A stretch of 64,000 nucleotides of DNA, from positions 558,001-622,000 of the forward strand of contig CBDBDS010000002.1 in the NCBI GenBank assembly GCA_965203985.1. Reading direction: 5' to 3'. The translations under genes and the position numbers were made by a program. This DNA is from Bin87 sp965203985 (GTDB taxonomy: Bacteria; Chloroflexota; Dehalococcoidia; Lucifugimonadales; UBA3495). Below the pieces are notes generated by a model. The model made no database searches and was not told the DNA's origin. It saw only the letters and a list, made by a program, of their open reading frames with translations. How positions within the stretch are numbered: the stretch's first letter is position 1; each line of letters opens with the position of its first letter. Of the stretch, positions 18,125 to 26,250 are shown piece by piece.

Positions 18125-21100
18125 TCATCCCACCCGAAACACCTTCATCACCTCGTCGCCCAGGTGGTTGATTACCTTGACGGCGATGCGGCCGGTTTCG
18201 GGCTTGGGGAACGGGCGCGAGGTGTCGCTGTGCAGAGTTGCCCAGGCATCGGCGTCGATCTCAGCTTTCAGGGTGGTTTTGAGGGAGCGGTAGGGGTCGC
18301 TGGCGCCCAGGAAGTAGGCGTGGCGGACGAAGAAGCTCTCCTGGTTGTAGTCGGTGTCGATGAACCAGCAGGCGATGCCCTCCGGCCCGTCGCTGCGTAC
18401 CTCGCCGGTGTTGGGATGGAACACGTCCACGCCGTTGACGGTGACCTGGGTCCAGTGGTCGGTGGTCAGCGTGAGCGGGAAGTCACCGGCTTTCAGGCTC
18501 TGGACCGCAGCGAGCGTTTGAGTCCGTTGAGCATCCGTCCCACTTCCGAAGCCAACGCCAACAGAGGCTTGACCTCTTCTTCCCTCGCCATTTTCAGACG
18601 CTGGGCCAGCATCAGAAAGGTTTCGGTTTCCGCCAGAGACCCGCTGGCGATCCCCAGAAAATTCAGGTATTCCCGCGTCCCGTGACGCTCCGCCCCCTCG
18701 GCTATGTTCGCTGCTATCGAGACCACTGATCGCCGAACTTGGCTCGTGATCCCGAACCGCTCCTCCGGAGGAAACTTCGCAGAGAGAATATAGACCATCG
18801 CGGCCAGATCCATTGATTTCTTCCAGACTTCCAAGTCCTGATAACTCTTTAGTGATGTCATAGTTCGCTATCATCCTTCCGCTTTTGGTCACCAACCACC
18901 GACCACTGGCCACCGAAATGTCGGGCTCGCCGAAGATGACGAACAGGTTGCCGTTGCCGGTGTTCTTCAGCTCGCCGGCCATGTGCAGGTCGGCGTTCAT
19001 GCGGGCCTTGAGCACCGGCACCCGTCCCAGGCTCTCGAACTCGGTGGTGTGGGCGTCGTAGTTGAAGGCGCAGGCAATGAGCACGTCAAACCCGCACTCG
19101 GCGGCCTCCCGCGCCGCCTCCACCAGGTCGGGACGGGACACGGTGCCGAACTCCGGGCCGATGAAGATGCCGGCAGTAGCCGGCGGCCGGCCGCCGGTGT
19201 CCGGTTCCTCCTCGAAATCCTCTGAAGATTGGCCACTGACCACTGAATACTGTCCACTGGCGCAGACCAGCCGACCCGGCCAGGGCATCAGCGAGGTGAA
19301 GTTGATACGGTCCTCCTTGTGCGCCTGCTGGACGCCCGAGCGCCGCAGGTTGTCCAGGATGATGGCCCCGAAGTCGTAGCCCGTCCCGTAGCCGTTGCGC
19401 GGTTCGGCGATGCCGTCGAGCACGTCGCCGTTCTCGTCCACGCCCAGCACCCGGTGGGGCGAGATGCTTTCCACGGTGAAGGGGCCGGCGACCCGCACCT
19501 TGCTGCGGTCCTCGTGGGGCTTGTCGTACAGGTACTCGTACTCGGCATGGGCGGCGATGGAGGCATCGATCTCCTTCTGGCGGGCGATGCGCAGCGTCCA
19601 GTAGTCGGTGAGATAGTGGTCAGTGTCCGGTGGCCAGTGGTCGGGGCGCTCCCTCGGTATCTCCCATTCCTCCAGGGTTCTCTCCTGACCACCGGCCGCG
19701 GACAACTGACCGCGGAGGGGCGCCAGCCGTTTCTCATATTCCTCCCAGATGACGTCGATCTCGGCGTTGTTGGCGATGTCGCGCAGGGTGATGTGGGGCA
19801 CGCGCTCGTACACGAAGCCCTGGCGCACGTTGCCGTAGGTGGGCATCTGCGACGGGTCGCGGCGGGACAGCTGGGCCTCTTTGACCTGCCCCTCCCTGCT
19901 GTCGGCCAGAGTGTAGTAGGGGTAGCGGGCGCCCATGATGCGCGCGCGGGCCAGGGCCAGGGCGACGCGGGAGGTGTCGATGGTGATCCACCGCCGCCCC
20001 CACTGCTCGGCCACGTAGGCGGTGGTGCCGGATCCGCAGGTGGGGTCCAGCACCAAGTCGCCCGGGTCGGTGGTCATCAGGATGCAGCGCTTGATCGCCT
20101 CCGTCGCAGTCTGAACTACGAACACCTTTGGGTCAGAGCGACTTTGGACACCGCCTATATCCAACCACACGTTGGTTCTGGGCACCACGGCAAAGTCGTC
20201 CAAAAATCGCAAGTATCGAACAGATCTACCTTCTTGGATGACCCTCGAAGCTTTGTCGAGCCTCTCCAATCCTTGCACAGTTGTTTTCCAGTGCAACCCC
20301 GCTGCCGGGGACCAACTGCGATTTTGGAATAGGAAGCGTTGATCTGAATTCGGTGACGCACCTTGTGACGTTAGCTGATCCGACGTAGCAAGTCGGTCCG
20401 TTGAAAACGGAAGACCAACTGCTGCGCGTATAGTATCCATAGGCCGGTACTTGGTGGCCCCCTCGCTGCCACCGTGTTTGTCGTCATAAAGATGCCGATA
20501 TTTTAGATATTGCACATTCTTGCCGTACCAAAGAATGTAGTCTGAGACCGACGACAGGAAGCGCCCGGAAAATCCGGTAGTTTTGGTGTAATCGATCAAA
20601 GAGACAAAGTTGCCATCACCGAAAACCTCATCCATCAACGACCGTACCCGATGGACATTCTCGTCGCCGATCTGCACGAAGATGGAACCGGAGTCGGCCA
20701 GCAGGTCGCGGGCCACGGTGAGGCGGTCGCGCAGGTAGGTCAGGTAGGAGTGGATGCCGTCGCGCCAGGTGTCGCGGAAGGCTTTGACCTGCTCCGGCTC
20801 GCGGGTGATGTGGGCCGCGTTGCCGTCGCGCACGTCGCGGCTGGTGGTGCTCCACTGGAAGTTGGAGTTGAACCGGATGCCGTAGGGCGGGTCGATGTAG
20901 ATGCACTGCACCTTGCCCTGCAGGCCCTCCCGTTCGGCCAGCGACGCCATCACCTGCAGGCTGTCGCCCAGGATCATGCGGTTGGACCAGTAGCCGTCGT
21001 GCTGGTAGAAGTCGGTGCGGTCCACTCCCTCGGGCAGGCCGTTGAAGTCGGCGAACAGTTCCGGTTGCCAGTGGTCAGTGGCCGGTGGCCCGTTCCCTTG

Positions 21101-21412
21101 CTGACCACTAGCCACTGCCCCCTGACCACTGGTTCTCATCAAGTCTTTGATGAGAACCTGCGGATGCACCTTCTCCTGGATGTACAGGGGCGGCACGTTG
21201 ACCACCAGGTCGGACAGGTCCTGCTCGTCCTTGCCCCGCCACACCAACTGGGGATCAAGGTCGGGGTTGCGCCGCTCATACGCCTTGCGCAGCGGCGATT
21301 GCTGCTCCTCGCGCACCAGGGTCTGGTACTCGGCCGTGGGGATGTTGGTGCGGGTGTCGTCCTCGTGGCGCAGGGCTTCTACGGTTCGCTCGCGTCGGCG
21401 GGAGCGGGGCAT
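18125..21412 (-). CDS. Type III-like adenine DNA methyltransferase, enlarged by repeat insertions
   Basis: 1,095 residues, start with AGGAGGA six bases upstream. DPPY (residues 174-177, in CIYIDPPYGIRF) and the AdoMet-binding DPTCGSG (about 456-462) are in the beta-class order of Type III Mod proteins. With the restriction subunit at 22280 it should form a restriction-modification system. The reading frame has absorbed foreign DNA: residues about 93-115 (SGQGAVASGQQG...), a segment near residue 720 (SGQYSVVSGQSS) and about 834-987, where a complete four-helix-bundle gene lies in another frame. That last part translates as Ser/Gly/Arg-rich sequence unlike a folded domain. The conserved C-terminus resumes at LKAGDFPLTL. 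The protein may be active with a disordered insert, or impaired. Confidence 0.85.
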   Translation of the reverse strand: MPRSRRRERTVEALRHEDDTRTNIPTAEYQTLVREEQQSPLRKAYERRNPDLDPQLVWRGKDEQDLSDLVVNVPPLYIQEKVHPQVLIKDLMRTSGQGAVASGQQGNGPPATDHWQPELFADFNGLPEGVDRTDFYQHDGYWSNRMILGDSLQVMASLAEREGLQGKVQCIYIDPPYGIRFNSNFQWSTTSRDVRDGNAAHITREPEQVKAFRDTWRDGIHSYLTYLRDRLTVARDLLADSGSIFVQIGDENVHRVRSLMDEVFGDGNFVSLIDYTKTTGFSGRFLSSVSDYILWYGKNVQYLKYRHLYDDKHGGSEGATKYRPMDTIRAAVGLPFSTDRLATSDQLTSQGASPNSDQRFLFQNRSWSPAAGLHWKTTVQGLERLDKASRVIQEGRSVRYLRFLDDFAVVPRTNVWLDIGGVQSRSDPKVFVVQTATEAIKRCILMTTDPGDLVLDPTCGSGTTAYVAEQWGRRWITIDTSRVALALARARIMGARYPYYTLADSREGQVKEAQLSRRDPSQMPTYGNVRQGFVYERVPHITLRDIANNAEIDVIWEEYEKRLAPLRGQLSAAGGQERTLEEWEIPRERPDHWPPDTDHYLTDYWTLRIARQKEIDASIAAHAEYEYLYDKPHEDRSKVRVAGPFTVESISPHRVLGVDENGDVLDGIAEPRNGYGTGYDFGAIILDNLRRSGVQQAHKEDRINFTSLMPWPGRLVCASGQYSVVSGQSSEDFEEEPDTGGRPPATAGIFIGPEFGTVSRPDLVEAAREAAECGFDVLIACAFNYDAHTTEFESLGRVPVLKARMNADLHMAGELKNTGNGNLFVIFGEPDISVASGRWLVTKSGRMIANYDITKELSGLGSLEEINGSGRDGLYSLCEVSSGGAVRDHEPSSAISGLDSSEHSRGGGASRDAGIPEFSGDRQRVSGGNRNLSDAGPASENGEGRRGQASVGVGFGSGTDAQRTQTLAAVQSLKAGDFPLTLTTDHWTQVTVNGVDVFHPNTGEVRSDGPEGIACWFIDTDYNQESFFVRHAYFLGASDPYRSLKTTLKAEIDADAWATLHSDTSRPFPKPETGRIAVKVINHLGDEVMKVFRVG
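18452..18909. mobile_element. Candidate cassette: four-helix-bundle ORF between 15-bp inverted repeats
   Basis: CCAGTGGTCGGTGGT at 18452-18466 and its exact complement at 18895-18909 bound about 458 bp that hold one ORF (18493-18861). The ends belong to the CAGTGGTCAGTGG-type repeat family found elsewhere in the same host gene. The host frame stays open across the whole cassette, and host-like sequence resumes on both sides (NLFVIFGEPDIS before, LKAGDFPLTL after), so this looks like an insertion rather than chance overlap. No target duplication is evident. The native host sequence at the left end (TTDHW) may itself be part of the repeat. Confidence 0.6.
18493..18861 (-). CDS. Four-helix-bundle protein (23S rRNA IVP / S23 family) nested in the methyltransferase gene
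   Basis: 122 residues beginning MTSLKSYQDLEVWKKSMDLA, the standard opening of this family. The middle (LSAKFPPEERFGITSQVRRS, VVSIAANIAEGAER, REYLNFLGIASGSLAETE) is a near-textbook match, and the length is normal. The family is known from intervening sequences in 23S rRNA genes, and the related Avd protein works with diversity-generating retroelements; its molecular role in other settings is not settled. It is read in a different frame from the surrounding methyltransferase gene on the same strand and is far better conserved in character than the overlapping host frame, which is translated noise here. This is therefore the real gene in this interval. No clear Shine-Dalgarno site was seen. Confidence 0.85.
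   Translation of the reverse strand: MTSLKSYQDLEVWKKSMDLAAMVYILSAKFPPEERFGITSQVRRSVVSIAANIAEGAERHGTREYLNFLGIASGSLAETETFLMLAQRLKMAREEEVKPLLALASEVGRMLNGLKRSLRSRA
19231..19262. repeat. CAGTGGTCAGTGG-family repeat inside the methyltransferase gene
   Basis: GGCCACTGACCACTGAATAC followed by TGTCCACTGG. On the coding strand it reads as the in-frame peptide SGQYSVVSGQSS. Composed of CCACTG/CAGTGG words like the ends of the four-helix-bundle cassette. Confidence 0.7.
19613..19646. repeat. CAGTGGTCAGTGG-family repeat inside the methyltransferase gene
   Basis: AGTGGTCAGTGTCCGGTGGC followed by CAGTGGTCGG. Read in the opposite sense to the SGQ-type copies it encodes DHWPPDTDHYLTDYW in frame, without a stop. 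Confidence 0.55.
19683..19716. repeat. Diverged member of the same repeat family
   Basis: CCTGACCACCGGCCGCGGAC then AACTGACCGC; coding strand gives LRGQLSAAGGQERT in frame. More diverged than the other copies. Confidence 0.4.
21062..21135. repeat. Compound CAGTGGTCAGTGG repeat with inverted copies
   Basis: The left part contains CCAGTGGTCAGTGGCCGGTG, and the right part contains CTGACCACTAGCCACTG and CTGACCACTGG, i.e. copies in opposite orientation able to fold on each other. On the coding strand it supplies residues about 93-115 of the methyltransferase (SGQGAVASGQQG...ATDHW), between sequences that would join naturally (LIKDLMRT and QPELFADFNGL). Confidence 0.7.
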
Positions 21413-21445
21413 GAATGTTCCTCCTGGGTGATGCAGCCGTGGGGG

Positions 21446-21859
21446 TCAGCGAACTACTTCCATTACCGAGCCGTCGGCAAGGATGTATGAGTAGAACTCG
21501 CGATCAATCGTGAAAAGGCGGCGCAGAGCAAGGGATTCCGCCGCTGCAATCAGCGACGCATCGGCCAGGTCCATCCTGATGTTTCGGTACTGACGCATCA
21601 GGAGGTCCATGCGGTCGGCTTCCGAATCTGTAGTTGCGTGAATACGCAGCAGTCCGGTACGGCGCATATCCCACAGTACGTCCTGCAAGTGGTACCCGGC
21701 GTCGCGGGCGAGAAAGTGCATCGCCTCGGTGAAACACTGCCAGGTGGTAATCATCGGCTCCCCCTGTAAAGACCGGAGGGTTGCCGCACATTCCGCATGA
21801 TACTGGTCTGCTGGGTTAATGTTGGCCACCAAAGGGCCGGTATCAACGAGCAGCGTCAT
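21446..21859 (-). CDS. PIN-domain ribonuclease (VapC-like toxin)
   Basis: 137 residues. PIN acidic residues are in place: Asp6 (LLVDTGPL), Glu45 (CFTEAMHFL), Asp97/Asp100 (RMDLADASL) and Asp119 (FTIDREF). PIN toxins cleave tRNA or other RNA until bound by an antitoxin. The gene overlaps the preceding small gene (21843-22232) by 17 bases, as toxin-antitoxin pairs often do. It lies between the two subunits of the restriction system, 33 bases before the methyltransferase start, so the pair may help keep the locus. Confidence 0.85.
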   Translation of the reverse strand: MTLLVDTGPLVANINPADQYHAECAATLRSLQGEPMITTWQCFTEAMHFLARDAGYHLQDVLWDMRRTGLLRIHATTDSEADRMDLLMRQYRNIRMDLADASLIAAAESLALRRLFTIDREFYSYILADGSVMEVVR

Positions 21860-22232
21860 GCTTCACGTTTCCCCGGTCTTCCTTACGCTGACGCTCGTAG
21901 CTCAGGAGCACCAGATACATCCGGCGTTGTTCTTTGTCGTGCTTGCCTTCTTCTTTCAGGAATAGCATCAGGCGCTCTCGATCACTCAACCCTTGCAATT
22001 GCTCATCCAGATTGCGGCTGAATTCCTGGAACCTGAAGAACTCGGCCCCCTGGCGCAGGTGCTTCTCCTCCATGGTTTCATAGTAAGTTGGGCTGAGGTC
22101 CAACTCATCGAGATGCTCTTCCAGGTAGGCATAATCTACCGGATCCTGATACAGGCCGTAGTTGTGCCGGCTTTCCGAAATTTTGCCGGCCTGGTCAGCG
22201 GGAAATTCTCCGGCTGTGGACATGATGCTCAC
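21843..22232 (-). CDS. Small helical protein paired with the PIN toxin, possible antitoxin
   Basis: Up to 129 residues (GTG 22232, or ATG 22223). It is rich in charged residues and predicted helix (YAYLEEHLDELDLSPTYYE, REQRRMYLVLLSYERQRKED-type stretches) with no known motif or membrane segment. The 17-base overlap with the downstream PIN gene means the two are translated together, and this position is the usual one for an antitoxin. Sequence alone does not show a DNA-binding domain such as AbrB, CopG or HTH, so the antitoxin role is inferred from position only. Confidence 0.55.
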   Translation of the reverse strand: MSIMSTAGEFPADQAGKISESRHNYGLYQDPVDYAYLEEHLDELDLSPTYYETMEEKHLRQGAEFFRFQEFSRNLDEQLQGLSDRERLMLFLKEEGKHDKEQRRMYLVLLSYERQRKEDRGNVKHDAAR

Positions 22233-22242
22233 CGTCCCTGTT

Positions 22243-22275
22243 GTGGTTCCGTGGAGGGTCGTGGTTCCGTGGAGG
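22243..22275. repeat. Two-copy tandem repeat
   Basis: GTGGTTCCGTGGAGG occurs twice, at 22243-22257 and 22261-22275 (18-base period), in the short gap between the restriction subunit stop and the next gene. Confidence 0.7.
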
Positions 22276-22279
22276 AACT

Positions 22280-25200
22280 CTAAACTCTGACGCGCTGGGC
22301 TTCAACAACCTGCCGCAAGTTGCTCTCTATATCGTACACGTCGGTGAATTCGGCGAAGGCCCAGCGGCCGAACTCGCCGGCTGCGTTCACCCCGGGCAGC
22401 CAGTAGGCTTCCATGGTGTTCTTCTTCTCCACGGCGTCCTCGCCGCGGTAGCCCTTGATCTCCACGATGAAGTTCAGGGGATCGTCGTGGCCGTCGTCCA
22501 CCCGCAGGATGAAGTCGGGGATGTAGGTGCGCGGGATCGAGCCGTACCGGTACGGCACTTCCAGGCCCAGGTTATGGTTCTTGACGTAGGCCAGCACCGC
22601 CGGATGGGACTCCACCACGCGGCAGAATTCGGCCTCCCAGTCGCTGTCCAGCACGGCCAGGTTCACGTGGCACTTGCGGGAGTCGGTGGTCCAGAGGCCG
22701 GGCCGGGACGTGGTGAAATTCACGTACCGCGTGGACCCGACCGGGTTGTACGGGTCCAGCAGCGCTCGTACCAAACGCTCGCCGGTCCGGCTGGTGATGG
22801 CGGCGGTGATGCGGTTGCACGCCATGTCCGCCAGCTCCTGGTACATGAGTTGCGCCGGATAGGTGCCGCCCTGACACACCAGGCAGGCGTCCAGCCACTG
22901 CTTGACGACGTTCCGCAGCTTGCCGAACAGGTGCAGCTTCAGGTCCTCGTTGGGATCGCGCCACTTGGTTTCCAGCAGCCGCTTGGTGAGGTGCAGCACC
23001 AGGCTGGAGGTGCGCAGGTCCCCGGTGTGGACCAGAGTCAGGTCCACGCCTTCCCCGATGATGCCTTCGTTCCGGACCACCGTCGGCCCGACCAGTTCGG
23101 GTGTCAACCGCAAACGGGAGTCGTCGGTGAAGTTGGCGACGAGGTCCTCCCTGGGCGGGTCTTCTCTGTAACCTGAAACGCGCGGGAAGGTTATCTCCAG
23201 GTGGTCCCGGTCTGGACGGACGGCGTGCACCTGAACGGTGTTCCGGCGCGGGCCCGGCCTCACCACCACCGGGCGCGCGGTGAAGTCGAACGGAATCCCC
23301 AGCACGTCAGCGTATTCCACGTCGAACAGCCCGTCGTCGTTGAGGTCGTAGGACTGCCGCCGCAAGGCGCGACCGACCACCTGCTCGCACAGCAACTGGG
23401 TGCCGAACGCCCGCACACCCAGGACGTGAGTGACGGTGTTGGCATCCCACCCCTCGGTAAGCATGGAGACGGACACGACGCACCGGATCTGACCGCCCAG
23501 CCGGCCTTCCTTGCCGACGGTGTTCATCACCTCCCGGAGCAATTCGGTTTCGGTGATGTTGTCCGCAGCCTCGCGGTCACCGGTCCTTTCTAACCGTTCC
23601 GCGCGAAATCGCTCGATCTGCGTCTCGGCCGCTCTGCGGAAGTCGTCGCTGAGCTTCTCTCCGGATTCCAACTGGTGGCTGTCGATCAGCAGGGTGCGGG
23701 GTATGGAGTAGCGATTGCCCGATTCATCAAAGTTGCGGAAAAGTTCCAGGCGCCCGTTATACAGTGCCGTGGAACCGTCTTCGTTCTCCCGCTCGAAGCC
23801 CGATATGTAATCGTAGACCAACTTCGACGTGGACGTGTTGTTGCACACCACGATGAAGCAAGGAGGAACCGCAGCCCCCGATGCCTGCCACTGCTCGTAG
23901 GTCGTTTTGTAATGCCCGTAGAGGGCTTCCAGGGCAGTCTGCAATTCCACCGGCAGGCCCAACGGGTCCAGGTAGGCGTTTTTTCCGCGGCCGGCCCGGG
24001 GCATATCCTCGCGGATGTGCTCCCAAAGGTTGCGGAACACCGGTACGCGCTCGCCGGGAATGTTGTCGGCGACGGGAACGCGGGGCAGCTTCACGATGCC
24101 GCACTCGATGGCGTCCATCAGCGAGAAGTCGCTCACGGTCCACGGGAACAGCGTGCCCTCGGCGTATCCCGACCCGCGCAGGAAGAACGGGGTCGCCGAT
24201 AGGTCAACCACCTGTCGCACGCCCAGCTTGCGCTTGACCATTTCCAGGCCGGAGATCCACACCCGTGCCTCTTCGTTGTTGCGGTCCGCTTCCTGGCGGT
24301 CCTCCCGGGTCAGCCGGCCTTCGTCGTCCTCGCCGGGCTTGAGGCGGTAGCAGTGGTGTCCTTCGTCGTTGAGGGCCATGATGTTCCTGAGGCCCATCAA
24401 CTCCGGCATGACCCTTTGGATCATCTGGCCCTCTGACTCGAGAGTTTCGATTGGTTCTCCAGGCCCCTGCAGCAGGTCGCGGCCGCCGCGGGATATCTCC
24501 ATGCGTTCCCGCTGGCGCAGGGCATGGTAGTTGGTGATTACGATCCTGGCCCGTTGCAGGTCGCCGAGCATGTCGCTGGGCACCAGCTCCCGGCTGGCGT
24601 AGTAGCTGTCGGGGTCGTTGGGCTGCAGCACCCGCAACCGGTCTTTGATCGTCAGCCCGGGCGTGACCACCAGGAAGCCGTTGGTGAACCGGCGGCTGTT
24701 TTTGTGGCGCATGGCGTTGATGGTCTGCCACGCGATTATCATCGCCATCACGGTGGTCTTGCCGGCTCCGGTGGCCAGCTTCAGCGCCGCCCGCAGCAAC
24801 TCAGGGTTGGCTTCGTTGTTGGCGTTTTCCAGGCGTTGCAGGATGCGGCGTTCGTTCTGCCCCATCCTGGGCGCAACTTCGGTGAGCCAGATCAGGGTCT
24901 CAACCGCCTCGACCTGGCAGAAGAAGGGGCGGTAGTGGCTGAACTTGTGCTGCCGCCAGTGGAGCAGCAACCGCGCGGTCTCCGGTGTGACGCCCCAGTC
25001 GTTGGGCGACGGGATACTCCGCCATGCGTCCACGTGCCGCCGGATTTCATTCACCGCGGCTGTGACGTCGTACTCCTGCTCGGCGGTGGACATCCCCTCC
25101 CCCTCGTCCATGACGAGCCGGCGTTGGGATTCGCGGGCCCTCCCGCGCTGGCGCGGCTTGGGGATCGGCGTTATGAACTCGGCGCCGCGGCGGGTCGCGA

Positions 25201-25303
25201 TGACCTGTTGGGTCGGCTGGCCCTCGTCGTCCAACTCCCAGTGTTGCGTGGGATACTCGTACGGAGAGTTGATGATTGGCCGGTCAAAGAAGGGATTTTC
25301 CAT
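22280..25303 (-). CDS. Type III-like restriction subunit (DEAD/DEAH helicase plus PD-(D/E)XK nuclease)
   Basis: 1,007 residues from the ATG at 25303 (MENPFFDRPI), chosen because GAGGAG sits four to five bases upstream; an in-frame GTG lies 12 bases earlier. Superfamily 2 helicase motifs: Walker A KLATGAGKTTVMAM (about residue 185), motif II as ALNDEGHHCYR and motif VI QVVGRALRRQSY. The C-terminal PD-(D/E)XK nuclease has PDFILRVDD and FIVEIKGYRG. This is the restriction half of the system whose methyltransferase is at 18125-21412; subunit order and length resemble the BPTD_3080-type family. It is intact, unlike the Type I system further on. Confidence 0.87.
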   Translation of the reverse strand: MENPFFDRPIINSPYEYPTQHWELDDEGQPTQQVIATRRGAEFITPIPKPRQRGRARESQRRLVMDEGEGMSTAEQEYDVTAAVNEIRRHVDAWRSIPSPNDWGVTPETARLLLHWRQHKFSHYRPFFCQVEAVETLIWLTEVAPRMGQNERRILQRLENANNEANPELLRAALKLATGAGKTTVMAMIIAWQTINAMRHKNSRRFTNGFLVVTPGLTIKDRLRVLQPNDPDSYYASRELVPSDMLGDLQRARIVITNYHALRQRERMEISRGGRDLLQGPGEPIETLESEGQMIQRVMPELMGLRNIMALNDEGHHCYRLKPGEDDEGRLTREDRQEADRNNEEARVWISGLEMVKRKLGVRQVVDLSATPFFLRGSGYAEGTLFPWTVSDFSLMDAIECGIVKLPRVPVADNIPGERVPVFRNLWEHIREDMPRAGRGKNAYLDPLGLPVELQTALEALYGHYKTTYEQWQASGAAVPPCFIVVCNNTSTSKLVYDYISGFERENEDGSTALYNGRLELFRNFDESGNRYSIPRTLLIDSHQLESGEKLSDDFRRAAETQIERFRAERLERTGDREAADNITETELLREVMNTVGKEGRLGGQIRCVVSVSMLTEGWDANTVTHVLGVRAFGTQLLCEQVVGRALRRQSYDLNDDGLFDVEYADVLGIPFDFTARPVVVRPGPRRNTVQVHAVRPDRDHLEITFPRVSGYREDPPREDLVANFTDDSRLRLTPELVGPTVVRNEGIIGEGVDLTLVHTGDLRTSSLVLHLTKRLLETKWRDPNEDLKLHLFGKLRNVVKQWLDACLVCQGGTYPAQLMYQELADMACNRITAAITSRTGERLVRALLDPYNPVGSTRYVNFTTSRPGLWTTDSRKCHVNLAVLDSDWEAEFCRVVESHPAVLAYVKNHNLGLEVPYRYGSIPRTYIPDFILRVDDGHDDPLNFIVEIKGYRGEDAVEKKNTMEAYWLPGVNAAGEFGRWAFAEFTDVYDIESNLRQVVEAQRVRV

Positions 25304-25317
25304 GATTCTCCTCACTC

Positions 25318-25907
25318 AAATCATACCTGATACGGTACGGGCCGATTGCCTGTCCGCCGGTGCCGGTTGAAAGCATCCTGGAGGACGTTCTGGACCTGAG
25401 CATCCTGTGGGACACCATCCCCGAACAGCAGGGTCAGTCCATTCTGGCCGGGCTGGACCCAAACAACCGGACCGTGGTGTTCAACGAGACCCGACTGACG
25501 CTGATTGAGGCAACACCCGGCTTGTAAACACCGTACTGGCACATGAAGCCGGCCACTGGGAAGCGCATGTGGACCCGGCTTTGCTGGATCAGGCGCCGCT
25601 GCCCGATTTTGAACGGGAATTCGGGTGTCTGTACCGGCAATCCGGCCCTGGTGGACACCCCAGGGAACGGGAGGCTCACCAGTTCATGGGTTTTCTGCTG
25701 ATCCCCTCGGACCTGCTGCAAGAGGCCGTACGCGAGGTTGATCTGCTTAGCTGGCCGAACCTTTACGCGTTGCGAGACCTGTTTCAAGTGACGATCACGG
25801 CTCTCACGGTGCGCTTAGCCAAGCTCAACCTGCTGTACATCTCGGACGACAAGAAGCTGTATCCATCACGACAGGTGTATGACGGCCAAATGCCGTTGGC
25901 ATTCTAA
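25318..25907 (+). pseudogene. ImmA/IrrE-type zinc metallopeptidase remnant (one frameshift, 5' truncated)
   Basis: The first frame gives ACPPVPVESILEDVLDLSIL up to a TAA at 25525. The neighbouring frame continues without a gap as LVNTVLAHEAGHWEAHVDP, containing the HExxH zinc site of the ImmA/IrrE family, and runs to 25907. A one-base shift near 25520 joins them. The upstream end runs into the divergent restriction gene, so the HTH that usually precedes this domain is missing. Intact members cleave repressors of mobile elements or stress regulons; here it is a leftover of a mobile region or a sequencing error. Confidence 0.75.
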
Positions 25908-25956
25908 TCCCTCCGCCTGGAGTACCCACAAGCGAACCCAGATAGAGACATCTACG

Positions 25957-25986
25957 CGATACGATAAGGAGACGTATCGTGATACG
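25957..25986. promoter_or_regulatory. Cluster of GATACG half-sites (candidate operator)
   Basis: Three half-sites occur within 30 bases: CGATACG (25957-25963), CGTATC (25973-25978) and GATACG (25981-25986). The last two form a perfect palindrome with a 2-base spacer. The motif sits just after the ImmA remnant and overlaps an AAGGAG. A repressor site is possible but no adjacent regulator gene is intact. Confidence 0.35.
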
Positions 25987-26107
25987 ACAATGCGCCCAAT
26001 ATGCGACTCGCCAAGCCAAGCGAGTTCCGTGCAACCGACCTTGCCTCACGTTTTACTGCAGTCAGCACGGCGGGATAGACGCGCATCCGGCCAATAGTCG
26101 GGATTGA
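25979..26107 (+). CDS. Possible 42-residue Cys-containing peptide
   Basis: A GTG at 25979 lies seven bases after AAGGAG and opens a 42-residue frame with four cysteines (positions 5, 18, 22, 27). The operator-like palindrome covers its start. No relative is known to me; it may be chance. Confidence 0.2.
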   Translation: MIRQCAQYATRQAKRVPCNRPCLTFYCSQHGGIDAHPANSRD

Positions 26108-26250
26108 AATTCGAAACTCACGCTGGTCAGTGACAACTGGCTTTACTGAGAAACCCGTTGTGGCCGTTCTGGATAGCGAATGTCGCGCGCCAATTGAGGG
26201 CTTTCACGAAACTAACGGCGAAAAGAAGAACAAGAACAGGTGGCTCTACC

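Noticed and set aside
19319..20332. Plus-strand frames of 200-340 codons opposite the restriction genes
   Set aside because: Val/His/Gly-rich antisense readings of the methyltransferase and restriction subunit genes.
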